In this document: piece by piece, positions 27,001 to 39,804 of the stretch
How positions within the stretch are numbered: position 1 is the stretch's first letter
Layout of the letters: each line of letters begins with the position of its first letter
From: Pseudisothecium myosuroides
Lineage: Eukaryota > Streptophyta > Bryopsida > Hypnales > Lembophyllaceae
Reading direction: 5' to 3'
Length of the DNA: 64,000 nucleotides
Assembly: GCA_951799445.1 (NCBI GenBank)
Contig: OX637296.1
Coordinates: 7,998,001-8,062,000 of the forward strand
The notes under the pieces: model-generated
Database searches by the model: none
What the model was told of the DNA's origin: nothing
The model's input: only the letters and a program-made list of their open reading frames with translations
Translations under genes and position numbers: made by a program

Positions 27001-28878
27001 AAATGTATAACTTTCAAAGCACAATAATTTAAAAATATCCCCTAAGTTTTTGGTTTAGGAAATATTTTAAGAATATCTTTAGAATATTTTCTAAAATTCA
27101 AGTTTAGAGAATGCTCTTAAAATATATGTTCTATTTCATATACTTAATTATATACCCATTGCATAGATGTAAGTTATTTATTTTACACTAAATGCCCTCT
27201 CCAAGATTATATAAATACAATCATTTGCAAGCATGCCTACAATTTAAAAAACACACTCAAATAGAGTAAGTTCAAAGTGAATCATAGAATAATAAAATGT
27301 AAAAGTATTTTTTCAATAAACAACTAAACTCTATTTTGCAAGAGATTCAATACCAAGATAGTTATAAAATACCAATAAAAATATAGTCATTTATGTAATT
27401 TAAATTCAAATTCTACACAAATTATCACTATTTTTTGTGTATAAATGAAATTAACAATTATATTCCTTTTTCATTATTTGAAAGAAGAGGACATTTTGTT
27501 TCACTGAGAAACTAAAAATTGATCCAAATAAAATGAATCACATCTTAACAAAAGGATGAGAGGACTAATAGAAAACTCTACAACGTGGACGCTTGGAATT
27601 CTAGGGAACTAAGTTACCTTGACGTTTATCAAGGATTACCTATGACACATTTAAAATTGCCATCAAATAAATGAAAAAATAGATTCAAAATAAATAAATA
27701 AAATCTCTTGCCTAATATAAATCAATATTGTTTTTACTCAAATTAAATCTAATAAAAAACCACCATGGCAATCTATAATTCACGTGTGTGTATATATATA
27801 AAAGCTACAACAACAACATTGCAGTCACTTTGTAGGCAATTAAAGATGATAGCATTGAAGTTTGATCATAGCATTTTGAATACTAGCATTCAATCAAAAG
27901 ATTCTTGATCAAAATGCTCGTTGTATTCTATGTTTCTCATAGTGAATATTAGATGAAATATTTGAATGGTATTTTTCCGAGATGAATACGTAACAAATTT
28001 TGTGACAAGAATTGTGATAGGGGTCATGAGAGGGTTGCTAATATGTGAGCATAGGAGCATGACTGTATGAGCCTATGAGCCTAGAAGATTATACATGTAT
28101 GTTATAGGTGTCTATATTATAGAAACCTTCTATGATTATAGTGTAACTATATTATAGGTGTTTATGTTATAAGCACCTTCATTGGTTGTAGGATATCTAC
28201 TTATATATAAGCTCAAGGCTCACATCCTTGTCTTTTCATACTCACATACTAGTACTGTTGGGGCAACCTCTGTTGACTTCATAATATGAAATCTTTGCAT
28301 GAAATCTTTAAAATGGATACTACTTGTCATAATCTACTTGTTGAAGCTTTGTTCATGTCATTCTAATAAATTTTGCAAAAGTTAGAAGTTTATTTATTTA
28401 TTATAATGTCAAATCAAGTAGCAAAAAATATATTAATAATTTTTATTTATTTTTTGAATTTTACAGGTATATATATTAATACTTACTCAAAAATATTTGA
28501 ACCATTCAAATGTGAATAATGAGGTTAAAGTTATAAAGAGTTTTATTTTGGAGGCGGCAATGAAAGTAGAAAAACATATAAAGTCTTCTTTTATTTTCAA
28601 TTTTGAAAATTGTCAAATAAAAATTAAAGTAAAGGATATTAATTGTTTATTAGAAAATTCTCACAATTGGGATTAATAATTTTTAATCTTTTGTAAACAT
28701 TATTAGTAGATTAGTTTTTTCTTTTATTATGTACCACCATCCACTTTATAACTTTTTTAAAGATAAATATTAAAAAAAAATTGCTTAAAATTTTTAACAT
28801 ATGTTTTCAACCCATTTTCCAACACATAGACTAAATATACAAGTTATAGGACGTACGTATTTTTTTCTAAACATATTA
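24061..28878. other. AT-rich intergenic, no feature recognised
   Basis: 4.8 kb of very AT-rich DNA. ORFs are under 90 codons with low-complexity translations. I found no clear repeat ends, exons or RNA genes. Confidence 0.6.
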
Positions 28879-29156
28879 GAGTTATTCGTAAAGTAGGCTA
28901 AACCGGGGTTTAAACCCATCAGTTTTGCGAAAAAGCAGGATGAGTTCAGAAAGTTGTGTACAATTGGGACAAAACTGGGTGTGAAACTGAATTTTGCATC
29001 AAAATGGTGCTTAAGAAGATTTGGACCCCACTTTTGAGGTCGTGTGTCGCAGGTTTCTTAAAAAAAGCCTGACGGTTCGGCTGGAGATGCCTTTCTATAG
29101 TCCACTTGTTTCCAAAAAAGTCCCGCTCAAACTCGTTCGGACTTTACGAATAACTC
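28879..29156. mobile_element. TA-flanked MITE (GAGTTATTCGTAAAGT ends)
   Basis: The left end GAGTTATTCGTAAAGT and the right end ACTTTACGAATAACTC are perfect 16-bp inverted repeats bordered by TA on both sides. It is 278 bp and non-coding. Structure fits a Tc1/mariner-type MITE. Confidence 0.8.
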
Positions 29157-30029
29157 TATTGACAGAGAAAACTTTACATTTTGGAAGGGCTAGAAAAGCC
29201 TACATTTTGAAGTTTAGGCACATCGAACTTGCAATCAGTGGGGATATTTTTCTAAAATTTTGGAACAATGTACTTGAACAAATTAACCAAAGGATTCTAT
29301 GGTTGGATTTGTTAAAAAACAAATATTGATGAAGATTTTGACCTTGCTTTGGGGACGAGTATTTTGAAGCAATTTTGGGCCTCTAAACTCCGTGTTGTTC
29401 TTTTAGGGGTTAAAGCCCGGCCTGAGGCATGATTTCAAGCCGTTCTTCACTTTTGGGCAAGCCCTCCCTGGTGCAATATTTGTTAGATTTTTGTGAAATT
29501 TTTACCAAACGTGTGTTTCAGTACTAGCTTCATGCCTAGAAAATTTCAAACCAATTCAAATTGTGGTAAAAAAGTTATGCTTCAAAAGGATATTTTCTCT
29601 AAGTTATGGGCAATTTTGGGTAGCCATGATAGATAGGTTCTATTGGTCTGAAATTTTTAATAGACACTCTCAATAAGCTTATTAACATAATCCCCAAAAT
29701 TAAAAGGCATATGGGTACATGATTTTGACTTACAAGCCTTTGAAATTGGACTTTGAACATTGCCCAAAGAAAGAAAGCCCAAATACCCAATTTCAAAGGG
29801 TTGTAAGTTAAACATGATTTTTATGTTAATAAGCTTGTTGAAAGTATATATAAAAAATTAGGTTTAAATGTCACGAAAGTATATATAAAACCTTGTATAT
29901 ATATATAACCTAATACATAACAAGCTTGTTGAAAGTATATATAATTTTTTTTTGTGAATTGAAAAATTAGAGAATTACTTTTATTTTTATTTTGGCTGTG
30001 GCAACAACACACGGCACACTAGTAGTAGT
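29157..30029. other. Intergenic with short local duplications
   Basis: No gene seen. The phrase AAGCTTGTTGAAAGTATATATA occurs twice (near 29,832 and 29,921), each with AT-rich flank, a local duplication. A CTTTTAGGGGTTAA string at about 29,401 resembles a right end of the TTAA elements, but no partner end was found. Confidence 0.45.
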
Positions 30030-30264
30030 CAAAATAGTGAAATTAGGTTGCCCTACACTACTTTCTCGACATTTGACACTGTATAAATATTTTCAAGTTA
30101 TTGTACAAGAATGAATTACGTATTGTTGCAATTAGGACTCATGAACCTTAATGTGTATAAATGGAAATATTTTTAGAAGTATTTGTTGACTTTGATGGCT
30201 TGTAAAGTAACTTTTTGGATATAAGGCAACCTAGTTGTTAAGGCAACCTAATTTCACTATTTTG
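30030..30264. mobile_element. MITE with perfect 23-bp inverted repeats
   Basis: Starts CAAAATAGTGAAATTAGGTT and ends with its exact complement (perfect over 23 bp). It is 235 bp with no ORF. The target duplication is uncertain, with GTAG nearby on each side. Superfamily not assigned. Confidence 0.75.
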
Positions 30265-30299
30265 TGTAGATAAAATTGCACCCTTTCTAGTGGATGAAA

Positions 30300-31560
30300 C
30301 CTGCTGATATTCGTCTTTTTTTTGGGGGGGGGGGATGAGATGTACAGTACCCACTGTCCGATGGATAGATGATTCCAATCCGTGTCTTGTTTCATCCATG
30401 TCCATGGAAGAAAAGAACAAAGCGTCGTGACGCCAGTGCACTCACTCGATCAGTTCCTGCCGGTCCGTAATGTGAAGCGGCCCTTTCCACACTGCCTGCC
30501 CCAACTGCACTGCAAGGGAATAAAACTTCTCAAAAGCCCTCCTCCTGAGTGCGCCCTGCCTTTCTCCTCCCCAGCCAGATTTGCAATTATCAGATCCTGC
30601 AAATGCCGACTTGTGGGGTCCCAGACCCAACGCAGGGCCACTACAGTGGTACAGCCACCGAATCCTCGCAATCCAGAGATTGACTCCTGCATTTTCTTAT
30701 GTAAGAAGAGGTGGCTTTAGAATGCCGCAACAGCAGCAGCCAGCGTAGCTAGGCCACATGATTGGGAGGAGTGGACTGGATTGGAGGAGCAAGTCTACAT
30801 TACATTACATTATATGAGCGAGCTAGCAAGCAAGCTAAGCTACTGTAGCTAAGCTAGCTAAGCTAGGGTCTGCCTGCCTGCCTGCGGAGCACCACGATGG
30901 AGGATTGCGCAGTGTTTCAGTGTACTGAGGAATTTTTTGAAAGTGCTGGCCTGGGAATCGAAAAAGGCGAGCGAACGAGGGGACTCGGCTTGGGCGGCTT
31001 CAAGTTCCATGAAACTCTCACACTCCTCACCTCACCTCACCTCCTCCACTTGTTTTCCGTGGGAGACCGCAGATCCCCCGGGAAGCCTGATCGATTAGTT
31101 TATGGCAAATGATTTGCAAGCCCCAGGGCATGTCGTTGGCTGGGGCCCTCGCAAGAACTCTCTGTCTACTACATCATGATTGCTCGTTTTGGCCGTTTGT
31201 GCCACCCCCCTCGTCTCCTCATCCTCCCACTAGTACTATTTTTAACACGAATTCCTCACGGGGATCCATTCATTGTTGACGGATCTGACACTAGGAGAAT
31301 GTGCCGGGGCAATTGGCGCCCTACTCTGGGTCCAGGCACCACCCTTGCGCCTGCTTGTCATGTGCCTGAATTCACACCGGAAGGAATAGAAGGAAAGGAA
31401 AGGAAAGGAAGGGGTGTACTGTACCCCAGCTTCGACTCAACTTCGGGAAGGGTGGGCATGCGTCCGTCACGGATAGAAAATGGGTTGTTTAGTGGGGATT
31501 GTCAACGCAACGGAGGGAGGGACTGCATCTTCAAGCTGTAAGTTAAGTTAATCGAAGGAG
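30300..31560. other. GC-rich island, coding status unclear
   Basis: A sharp rise in GC inside AT-rich DNA, beginning with a T/G homopolymer (30,317-30,334) and containing AGCTAAGCTAGCTAAGC-type low complexity near 30,820-30,865. ORFs of 70-121 codons open on both strands (for example + strand 30,897 and 31,176), none with a recognisable domain. It may be a promoter-like island, a decayed gene or a fragment captured from elsewhere. Confidence 0.35.
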
Positions 31561-32140
31561 TGAACCTCGGATTGCTCAAACGAGAAATGGAAGTTTATGC
31601 TACTTGGAATGGGGAGTTACAAGCTCATTGTAGGTAAGATAAAACAGCCCATCATGGTCAAATGACCCATGATGGACACCTACTAGGGAAGGACCCTATG
31701 GCGGTTATTTCCAATTTGAGAGATTTTGGGATCTGACATTAATGGAGTGATTAGTAACCTCATTAGGAACACCCAACTTTTTCAGGTTAAATCATTGTAG
31801 AAAGTGACTTCTTTAAAGCCTTCCACATTAGAAAATATTGTGACTCCTTTAGGTGAATGAGGTGAGCATTATGGATACAACTTTTGTTGATTATAGAGTA
31901 GTCTAGAGACTCTTTTGGGGTTGAACCTTCAAAAATTCATAGCTAATTCATACTTTGTCAAAAAAATATGATTTCAACTTCTCTCTCTATTTTTCACACT
32001 TGTCTTTATATGGGGGAAATTTTAAAATTTCAGCAATGGCATGAGGACAAACTCCTAATTTTAACCGTGATGGGTTATTTTACCTTACTTCATCAACAAT
32101 TTATTATAGTTAGAAATGCTGATTATCATAATGTTCTTAA

Positions 32141-32365
32141 CCTTGGTTGGAAGAATGGGCTAATCACTGTGGAAATCATCCATTTTGGTAGAGGGTGAAT
32201 CATTTGCTTAAAAAACAACAAGAGCACTTATTGGAGATCAAACTATTCTACAAAATCTTTCTTTTTAATACAAAATTCCAAAGATGAACATCTACATTTT
32301 TGTCCTACATAGAAAGATTCACTATCATCCATTGGACACTTAATGTCCATGGCGTCTTTCTAGGA
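32141..32365 (-). mobile_element. TTAA-type element, family C
   Basis: 225 bp between TTAA at 32,137-32,140 and 32,366-32,369. The reverse complement matches the 222-bp element at 56,552-56,773 along its length (AATGGATGATA, GAATCTTTCTAT, TAGTTTGA...CTCCAATAAGTGCTCTTGT). The two sit at the same locus of the duplication but point opposite ways. Non-coding. Confidence 0.75.
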
Positions 32366-32431
32366 TTAACCCTATAACGATGTTGTGGAGCTAAAAGGTC
32401 CGATGGATGACTCCACTCTTTGGACATTTAA

Positions 32432-33351
32432 CCCCTAAAGGACCAAGGCCTTTTTTCTGCCAAAAAACACTCAAAGCTGCCATCTCTATAGTAAAAAGTA
32501 AAAACAATTGAAAAATGTTTTTTTCCACATCTAACCATAGGATCTTAAACCTAACTAGTGTAAAAGTGTGTGGAAAAAATTTCAAAATTTTTGACTACGC
32601 AGATTGCAAGATATCAACGTTTAAAGTGAAAAAAACAAGTTTTTCAGCACATTGCGGGACCAATTTTTGGACTTTGAACATTTTTAATTTAAAATTTTTC
32701 CACTATAGAGTTTTGAGCTTTAAATCTTTATAGTGGAGAATTGAGTTGAGAGTCTATGAAAAAAAAATTCAAGAAAACTTTACTATCATTCTTAAAACAG
32801 TTGTTAAGTAGAAGTAGGTACAAGATAGAACGAAAATCTAAAATATTCATATATTTTAGATGGAATTAAAATGCACTAATCCCAATGGTGAAATTGTTCT
32901 AGCAAGTAAACTAAACCATGAAAAAAAAAAATGAAATTTGAAAAATTGCATTCAGAAATGAATCCTACAAGTTATTTTTTTCAAGAAGATGCTTTAATTG
33001 CCCAAAAAACAAGAATGTCCATAACTTTCTCATAATAAATCCAAGTGAAATGAATCAAAGCTTTCCAAGTAGACAAAAATATAATCTATGAGGAAAAAAA
33101 AAAAAAAAATTTAATTCAAATTTTTGTTATTTTTTTTTGCTGCCCGGGCTGCTCGCTGTCCCCTGTTTTGAGCTTATTTGGTCATAACTTTTTTTTCCGG
33201 GCACCGATTGTGAAAAAAATTATATTCCCACAAAGCTAATCAGATTTTCTACCTTCAAAAAAAATTTCAAAAAATCAGAAGAAAATTTCAGCTCATAGGT
33301 ACCTGCCCAAAAACGCATTTGTCCCCCAAAGGGACAATGGTCCTTTAGGGG
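32432..33351 (+). mobile_element. TTAA-type element, family A
   Basis: 920 bp flanked by TTAA (32,428-32,431 and 33,352-33,355). The terminal inverted repeats are a perfect 13 bp: CCCCTAAAGGACC and GGTCCTTTAGGGG. There is no transposase; the longest ORFs are short shadows. Termini and target match the piggyBac superfamily pattern (CCYT...RGGG at TTAA). Confidence 0.85.
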
Positions 33352-33809
33352 TTAATGTCCACAATATCTTTTTAGAATTAACCTTGTAAAGATGTTGTAG
33401 ACCTAAAAGGTCTGATGGATGACTTCACTCTTAACTGTAGAAATAAAGAATGCAAGCATTGGTTCAATTATCAAAGTATTTTGGCAACCACATTGGTGAT
33501 GCAGCCATATCCTACCAAGGTTAACAACATAATCTTTTTTGGATGTCAATAAATTGCTCCTGTGGCAATCAAGTGCAAAATGAAGGTGCTTGTTTATACT
33601 ATTTTTAAATAATTTTTACTCATTTGATCTATTCAAGTTATATGGTTTTATATAGTAAAGATAATTTAGACAATCCCTTCCTTTAGCTCCAATAGAATTC
33701 TTAGAATGAATCCCATAAAACACTTAAAAGTCCTACACTCTTGTTGCTAGCATCTAAACCACGTCGATTTGGAGTGACAAATCACCCAAAAAAGTATGTT
33801 GATTCTTAA

Positions 33810-34731
33810 CCCCTAAAGGACTAGCCTGCTATTTTTAGCAATATAGAAATCTTGGACAGGTACGTGTGACTGGACATTTATATATTTTAGGTTGAATTTT
33901 TAATAGAAGAAGGGGACAAGGAACATCTTTTATATGCACTAAATTTCATGACATTTGGAATCATGAGTCAAAAGTTATGGCCTAATATGTTACTTTTTTT
34001 CGTAACTGCGCAATCTGGGTACATTTAAGTATCACTTTTTTCAAATACAAAAATTTGAAATTGGTTATCGAGATTTATATACACGTGGAAAGCTTTGAAT
34101 CATTCTATTTCAATCAATGAGTCAAAAGTTATGAAGAATTTTAGTTTGCACACAGTTATGGATTCTCTACTCTAAAATAAACTTTGAAGTCGTTTATTTC
34201 ACTCAATTTTCAATATTTAAAAAAATAAATAAATTTATAGGATGCATATTGTTTATTAAAACATTAAAACCATTGGGATTGACATCTTTCAATTTCATAA
34301 CTAAATTCTTAACAATTTTGTATTTTGAATCATTCTCTACTTCTTTCTACTTACTATTTTTTCCTTGTATGTTGTAAAATTCCAAATGATGTGAAAATTT
34401 TTAAGCATGTAGCCAACTTGTTTAGGTAAAATATTGCAAAGAATAACCACCATTTTGGACATTTTTTCATAGAAAAGTGAGCTTGTGAAGTGCATCTGCC
34501 CTATTTTTGGCAGGGCCAAAAAAATGATTTCCATAAATTTGAATGCTTATATCTTGCAATCCACGCGTTGGAAATTTCTGAAATTTTTACTAGATGTTCT
34601 TAAGTCAGCATACTATAAGATCCTACGGATATATGTGTCAAAAAAAAATTTCTTCAAAAATTTGGTCCTTGGACTAAAAATGGCAATTTTTGAGCGTTTT
34701 CGGTGAAAACATAGTCATGGAACTTTAGGGA
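33810..34731 (-). mobile_element. TTAA-type element, family A (reverse)
   Basis: 922 bp, TTAA at 33,806-33,809 and 34,732-34,735. The paralogous site in the second segment copy has only GATTCTTAAGTAGG with a single TTAA at 57,206-57,209. It is a close relative of the element at 22,393, in the same orientation. Confidence 0.87.
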
Positions 34732-35013
34732 TTAAGAGCCTCCAATTTAAAGTGATTTTGTTGAATTGTAACTTGTTTGCAAGATTGTCTCATCTTGATT
34801 CTTGTCTAAGAATATAATTGCCTATATTATATTTTTATTTAAATTACATCTATAATGGAAGATTTTGTTCTTTTATCAATAAAATTTAGAATAAAAATGT
34901 GGAGCAAAAAATTCAAAAATCTTTCAAAATGAAATTGTCGTCAAATTACAAAAAATTTAAAGGATTTTCTTTACAATATATTCACAACTATATGTAATCT
35001 GAAACATGATTAA

Positions 35014-35582
35014 CCCTGGAGTGCTCCGACATCCATTTTCTGGACGATGAACAGATTCAGATCCTTATTTCTGTCTCATTCCTGCTTGGATGAAAGTCAT
35101 CCTAATTTTTGGTGATACTTTATCAAGTTGTTGTCCTATCCATCGGTTGGATTTGGTGTTACTAGAATATATACATTTCTAAAATTACAAATGTGGAAGT
35201 ATGTCAAGTGGTCAATTTGCATTGACTTTAGTTCAAAACTAGATGTGCAAAAATGAGGTCAAAGATGTAAAGGTCACAAAAATTTCAAAAAATCACCATA
35301 TGAAGAGAACCTTATTTCAAATCCATTCCAACAAGTTTTACTCAAAAAATGATAATATTTTACTTGTAATTGAATTTAGAAGGAGTTCTGAAATTTTCTT
35401 TTCAAAATTTATAGAAAAAGATTGGTGATAGCATTAGTAGATCTAACCATACGGATAGAATTTAAAAATCAAAATCTACAACTTTTATTTGTATACCAGT
35501 TCCAAAATATTCTTCCAAATTGTAGTTTATAATGGTTTTTCTCAAATAGTCAATTTTGGAGATGAATTCAGACGTTCAGGGA
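35014..35582 (-). mobile_element. TTAA-type element, family B
   Basis: 569 bp, flanked by TTAA at 35,010-35,013 and 35,583-35,586. The empty paralogous site is a single TTAA at 57,493-57,496. It is nearly identical to, and exactly as long as, the inverted copy at 57,754-58,322, so these moved recently. The ends are CCCTGGAGTGCTCCG and (complemented) CCCTGAACGTCTG. Non-coding; both copies share an identical 61-codon ORF only because they are the same element. Confidence 0.88.
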
Positions 35583-36794
35583 TTAAATCAATTTTTTTAA
35601 TAAATTAATTTTAGGAATTCAATTTTATTTGCCTCCATCTAATCCAAAAACACATATCTTTTGGTTTGAAATAGTTTTAATTTATTATTAATAGAAAATT
35701 AGAACAAAATGATTTCTTATGCTTGTACTTTCTAAGTACTATTATGTCATGAAAGGCATGAAAGGCAAAAAAATCATCTCTTGGATTCTAATCAAAGCAA
35801 CAAAAGTCTAGGAGCCACCATTGTTGCTACCACAATTTAAGATATTAAATGCTTGGCTAGCACTTAGTACATGATGATATAAAGGCAAAATATGGAAAGA
35901 CCATTCACTTCTAGTATAGACTTTTATTTCATATTTTGGATTCAATAAATTCAATCATAATCTTGTACAAAATAAAAAATTATGGACATTTGATAAGATT
36001 TTGATAGGAAAGTCACAAATAGTACAAAAAACTTGCACATTGAAATTCAAAAAATTTAAACTCCACAATCACAACTCCACAATTCACATAGAAAATCTCA
36101 TCTTTCAATTAGATTACTTCCAATGCATCTACACAATACCACATACATGGTATATGTGAAATTTCACAAATACAAGTCATTAGAAGAATATGAGGTCTCA
36201 TTCAAAATGTTGCTTATAGTAATGCAACCCTCCAAATTATACATTACATGTAATTCTTTTTTTAAATCTACAATCAATGGCATTTATAACATCAAAGTCT
36301 ATTTGATAGAGATAATAATGATGGCAATAATTTTGAGGTGACTAAAAGTTAAAATAATTATCCAACTATTGTATTATAAGTTGTCATATTATAATAGACC
36401 AACTTAGAACTTTGACTAGCATGAAAATTTGGTTTATTATAATGTTATTGTTAATAGATTAGGCCCTTTGTTTGCCTACTACCAATTTGCTTTATTGCCT
36501 TACATATTTTTTTAATATAGGTTCCATCTAACTATATTATCAGAAATTGCATACTTAAAAATTGAATTATTTTTTTTATCAAAAGTTGCTAGCCGTGCAT
36601 GGTATATCTATCGATGCAAATAAAATACATGTAAAGATTTAAAGCTTTGTAGCCCTCTCCAAGCTCAACTTTTCTTCAATACACATGTTAATTCATACTA
36701 GTAAAAAAAGTTATAAAAAACAATAAAAGCTCTTAAAACAAGTACGACCTCTTCATCATTGTATTTCTTGAATCAAGCATATTTTTTTACCTTT

Positions 36795-37951
36795 GAAGAC
36801 CCAAGGCCAATTTTTCACCAAAAAACACTCAAAAATTGTCATTTTTAATGCAAATAACATAAATTTTAAACGCTTGTTTCTTTTACATATCCAACTATAG
36901 TATCTTGTACTAGACTAGAATGAGAATGGGTGGAAGAAATTTTAGAAGCTTTGAACTTATCAATTATAAGATATAAGCGTATAAAGTGAAGAAAACCTTA
37001 TTTTCTAGTGACTAGATTATAAGGCTTTGAGTCTTCTTAACTTAAATTTTTTTTTACTATAATTAGTAAATTAAAAAATATATATATTAAAAATTTGAAT
37101 TGAGAGTTTAGTAAAAATAACATAAAACAACCCCACCTATGATTTTCATTCTTTAGAAAATTGTTAAGTCAAAGTGGATACAAGATAGAAGGGAAAACTA
37201 TATAGTCGATAGCTCTAAGAAAGAATTGAAATATACTAATTCCAATATGAGATTAATCTAAAAAGCAAACTAAATCATGTGAGACTTTTTTGGAAAGAAA
37301 GTGCTAAAATTCAATTCATAAACAAATCTAATGCATTATTTTTTCAAGAATTTGCTATAATTGCCTACAAAACAAGATGGTACATAATTTTCACATCACT
37401 AATCTAAATGGAGTGAATCAAGTCTTTTCAAGTAGACAAAAATATAATCTATAAGAAATTTTTTTGAGAAAAAATTAATTCAAGTTTTTGTAAGATTTTT
37501 TTGTTATCCATGCTCACTTATTTTGGGCTTATTGTGGCATAACTCACAACATTGTTAACCAACGTTTGGAGATCCCTTTTGCTCCCCTCAAAAGAGAAAG
37601 CCTCCCAACGTTGGGAATCTATGTAGTAACTATGGGCACCACTCTGCAAACCAATCTTGTGCCACCACTTTCTATTCACTTTGCATCAGTCACTAATCAC
37701 TTATAAATAACCAACCAATGGACGACCTCTTTTTTATAACTAAAGTTTCTAGCAAGCATCTAGGAAGGAATTATTCCTATTGTCAAAAGAAAGGGATTAG
37801 TCCACTTAACAATGTTATGCTTTTGCTCTTGGGCACCGACTAAAATAAAAACTATATTCTCCAAAAGCTATTTGATTTTCCTATCTTGAAATAAAATTCA
37901 AAAATTGAAATCATAAGTACCTCCCCAAGGGGACTCTTGGGACTTTAGGGG
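36795..37951 (+). mobile_element. Old TTAA-type element, family A, with nested insertion
   Basis: Diverged family A copy: starts near CTTTGAAGACCCAAGGCC and ends GGGACTTTAGGGG followed by CTAA. The orthologous position in the second segment copy is 61,544-62,453. It predates the segment duplication because both copies share it. A smaller element (37,548-37,816) sits inside. Confidence 0.65.
37548..37816. mobile_element. Small inverted-repeat insertion, copy 1 only
   Basis: It starts AACATTGTTAA and ends TTAACAATGTT (11-bp inverted repeats), 269 bp. It is absent from the matching point of copy 2 near 62,304-62,308, where GCATAG runs directly into TTTTTGCTC. The target duplication is not clear. 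Confidence 0.55.
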
Positions 37952-38025
37952 CTAATGAACAGTTAACGATTAGCAATATATTTCAATACAGATAAGGAAC
38001 CCATTCTAACACAAGGACCTTAAAA

Positions 38026-38070
38026 CCCTAAACCCTAACCCTAAATATGAACCCTAAAACTCTAAATACA
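38026..38070. repeat. Interstitial telomere-like repeats
   Basis: Imperfect CCCTAAA units (AAACCCTAAACCCTAACCCTA) of the Arabidopsis telomere type. A more decayed version is at about 62,530 in the second copy. Short CCCTAAACCCTAAA strings also occur at 40,139 and 40,899. Such motifs are common telo-boxes in plant genes, so this need not be an old chromosome end. Confidence 0.75.
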
Positions 38071-39200
38071 GCTAAAGTGGACATCGGTTGTATTTACATT
38101 TCTGTCATTGTGTTCTACCAAGGCAATTTGAGCTCTTCTACATAAAGCTTTATATCCCATTATTGGAGACTTCTACTGATGATCAAACAATCATATGCTC
38201 TGCACGTACAAATAAATTAGGAGGGTTCAATCACTTATGTATGTATGTTTACATATGTAGCATATTTTCAAGAATCCTATTTGCCCCACTCTCATGATCA
38301 CTTCATGGCTTTGTGGGACCTAAAATATTAAGAGTTCATGGTTACACTTTATCTGGATCATGATATTTCAGGACAAATTAAAATTTCATTCTCATCAATT
38401 CTGGATTACAAACCCGACTGTTGATCACCTCCACATTTTCCACATCCACACATAAAACGCACATCAAAAGCACACATGCAGTATGATCAAGTGATCAATC
38501 TCATAGTGGTCTCCACCTCCATACTATTACTTACAGAATGGACAAGCCGTATGGTGATGAGCTTGCCAAGGCTGGAAACAGACGCAAGACAAATGAACCC
38601 ATGTTACAGGCAAAAGAGCATTACAAGTACAAGGACCCACTGCTTACAAAGTGGGAACATAAATGGACAAGCCTATCCCTCCATTGGCAACTTTCAGATA
38701 CAAGGGCACAGTCTTTTGTAGTCCTTGCAGCACCTACAAGCGCTTGCTTCTAGTTTAGGCTGTCCGAAACATTCCCGCTGGGTCAGTTGGTACAAACACC
38801 ACTCGTGGAGCTCTCACAAAGCCCACATTAGGTTGACACAAGGCATACCAACAGCTCATGTTTCTATCCACTTGCATCGATGCACAGGAATATATACATG
38901 ATAAGCATGGACCACAACAGGCTCACCAGTCTGAACAAACTGTGTCTGATGAGGGCAGCACCTGGCTCTTGGACTTCTGAGAAACAGGGTTCCTACCACC
39001 TCAAATGCATGAGTTTAGATCTTCTGGTTCTCCTTCTGTCAGCAAGTTCAGGCATGTGCTGCACAACCAGAAACATTTGGTTGTAGAGCTCACAATTGAT
39101 TTACCACAAATTGGAATGAAATCATTTCCCTAGTAAGTAGAGTCACATGCAAACCCAGTAATAAAAGAGGAGGACCCATGATCAACTACCAGAGTACGGG

Positions 39201-39804
39201 AAGCAGCAAGACAAATCACATCAAAGACTTTGCACTGAGTACAGAACAACAGCCAAGCTGGTACTTATTTACCTTGAAGATGATGTGCACAGCAGCTGCA
39301 TTTGCAAGCCCCATATGCAAGTGCTTTTCATGGAGAGATAAATAGCTGCAATAGTTTTCGTCTGATGAGAGTCATCTGCAGCTCGATTCTTGAAAGGACT
39401 GATAATCATCACTATAATGAAGAACCAGGAATCTGTTAATGGATGGTCTCAGCATCTACAGTAAGAATACAAGCACGAAAGTTTGAATCTCAATGATCAA
39501 TATTCTGTAATGGGAAGCCATTCAAACTTTAATTTAACCTCATGCTAAGTAAAACCAAGTTCCAAAATCAAGTTCTAGTCATGTTTGTAGAGATGTGGAA
39601 CAACAACACTGATTTACTGCAATGGGATCTGAGATTGCACCATAATACTGTCAGACTCCCAAAAGTACACATAGACGTTGCAGATGGAACCAGGGTTCTC
39701 AGAGATTGGGCCAATTACCCAAGCAGCGCACCGACCATGCACGGTTGTTAGCTCGGAATCAGTTGGTACAGGGGTTAGTAGTACTGACCCAATCAAGTGA
39801 ATCA
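39201..39804. other. 3' flank of the possible minus-strand gene
   Basis: No coding signal that I can support. It would be 3' UTR or intergenic DNA if the model at 39,805-41,099 is right. Confidence 0.4.

Larger units (their letters stand above)
32080..39200 (+). repeat. Segmental duplication, copy 1
   Basis: This segment is collinear with about 56,490-64,000. Shared anchors include AGTCCTACACTCTTGT near 33,730 and 57,132, CATGGTATATGTGAAATTTC near 36,146 and 59,699, and ATGGACAAGCCGTATGG at 38,538 and 63,361. The copies differ by base changes and by at least seven discrete insertions, most with recognisable element ends. By eye the right-hand part (38.1-39.2 kb) is less diverged than the left. 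Confidence 0.9.

Noticed and set aside
28020..28280. Possible LTR fragment (direct-repeat phrases, TATATAA and an ATACTCACA stretch)
   Set aside because: No second LTR, no primer-binding site, and no TG...CA boundaries that I could fix.
38026..38070. Ancient telomere fusion
   Set aside because: Only a few imperfect CCCTAAA units; short telo-box strings are common in plant DNA and occur at two other places nearby.
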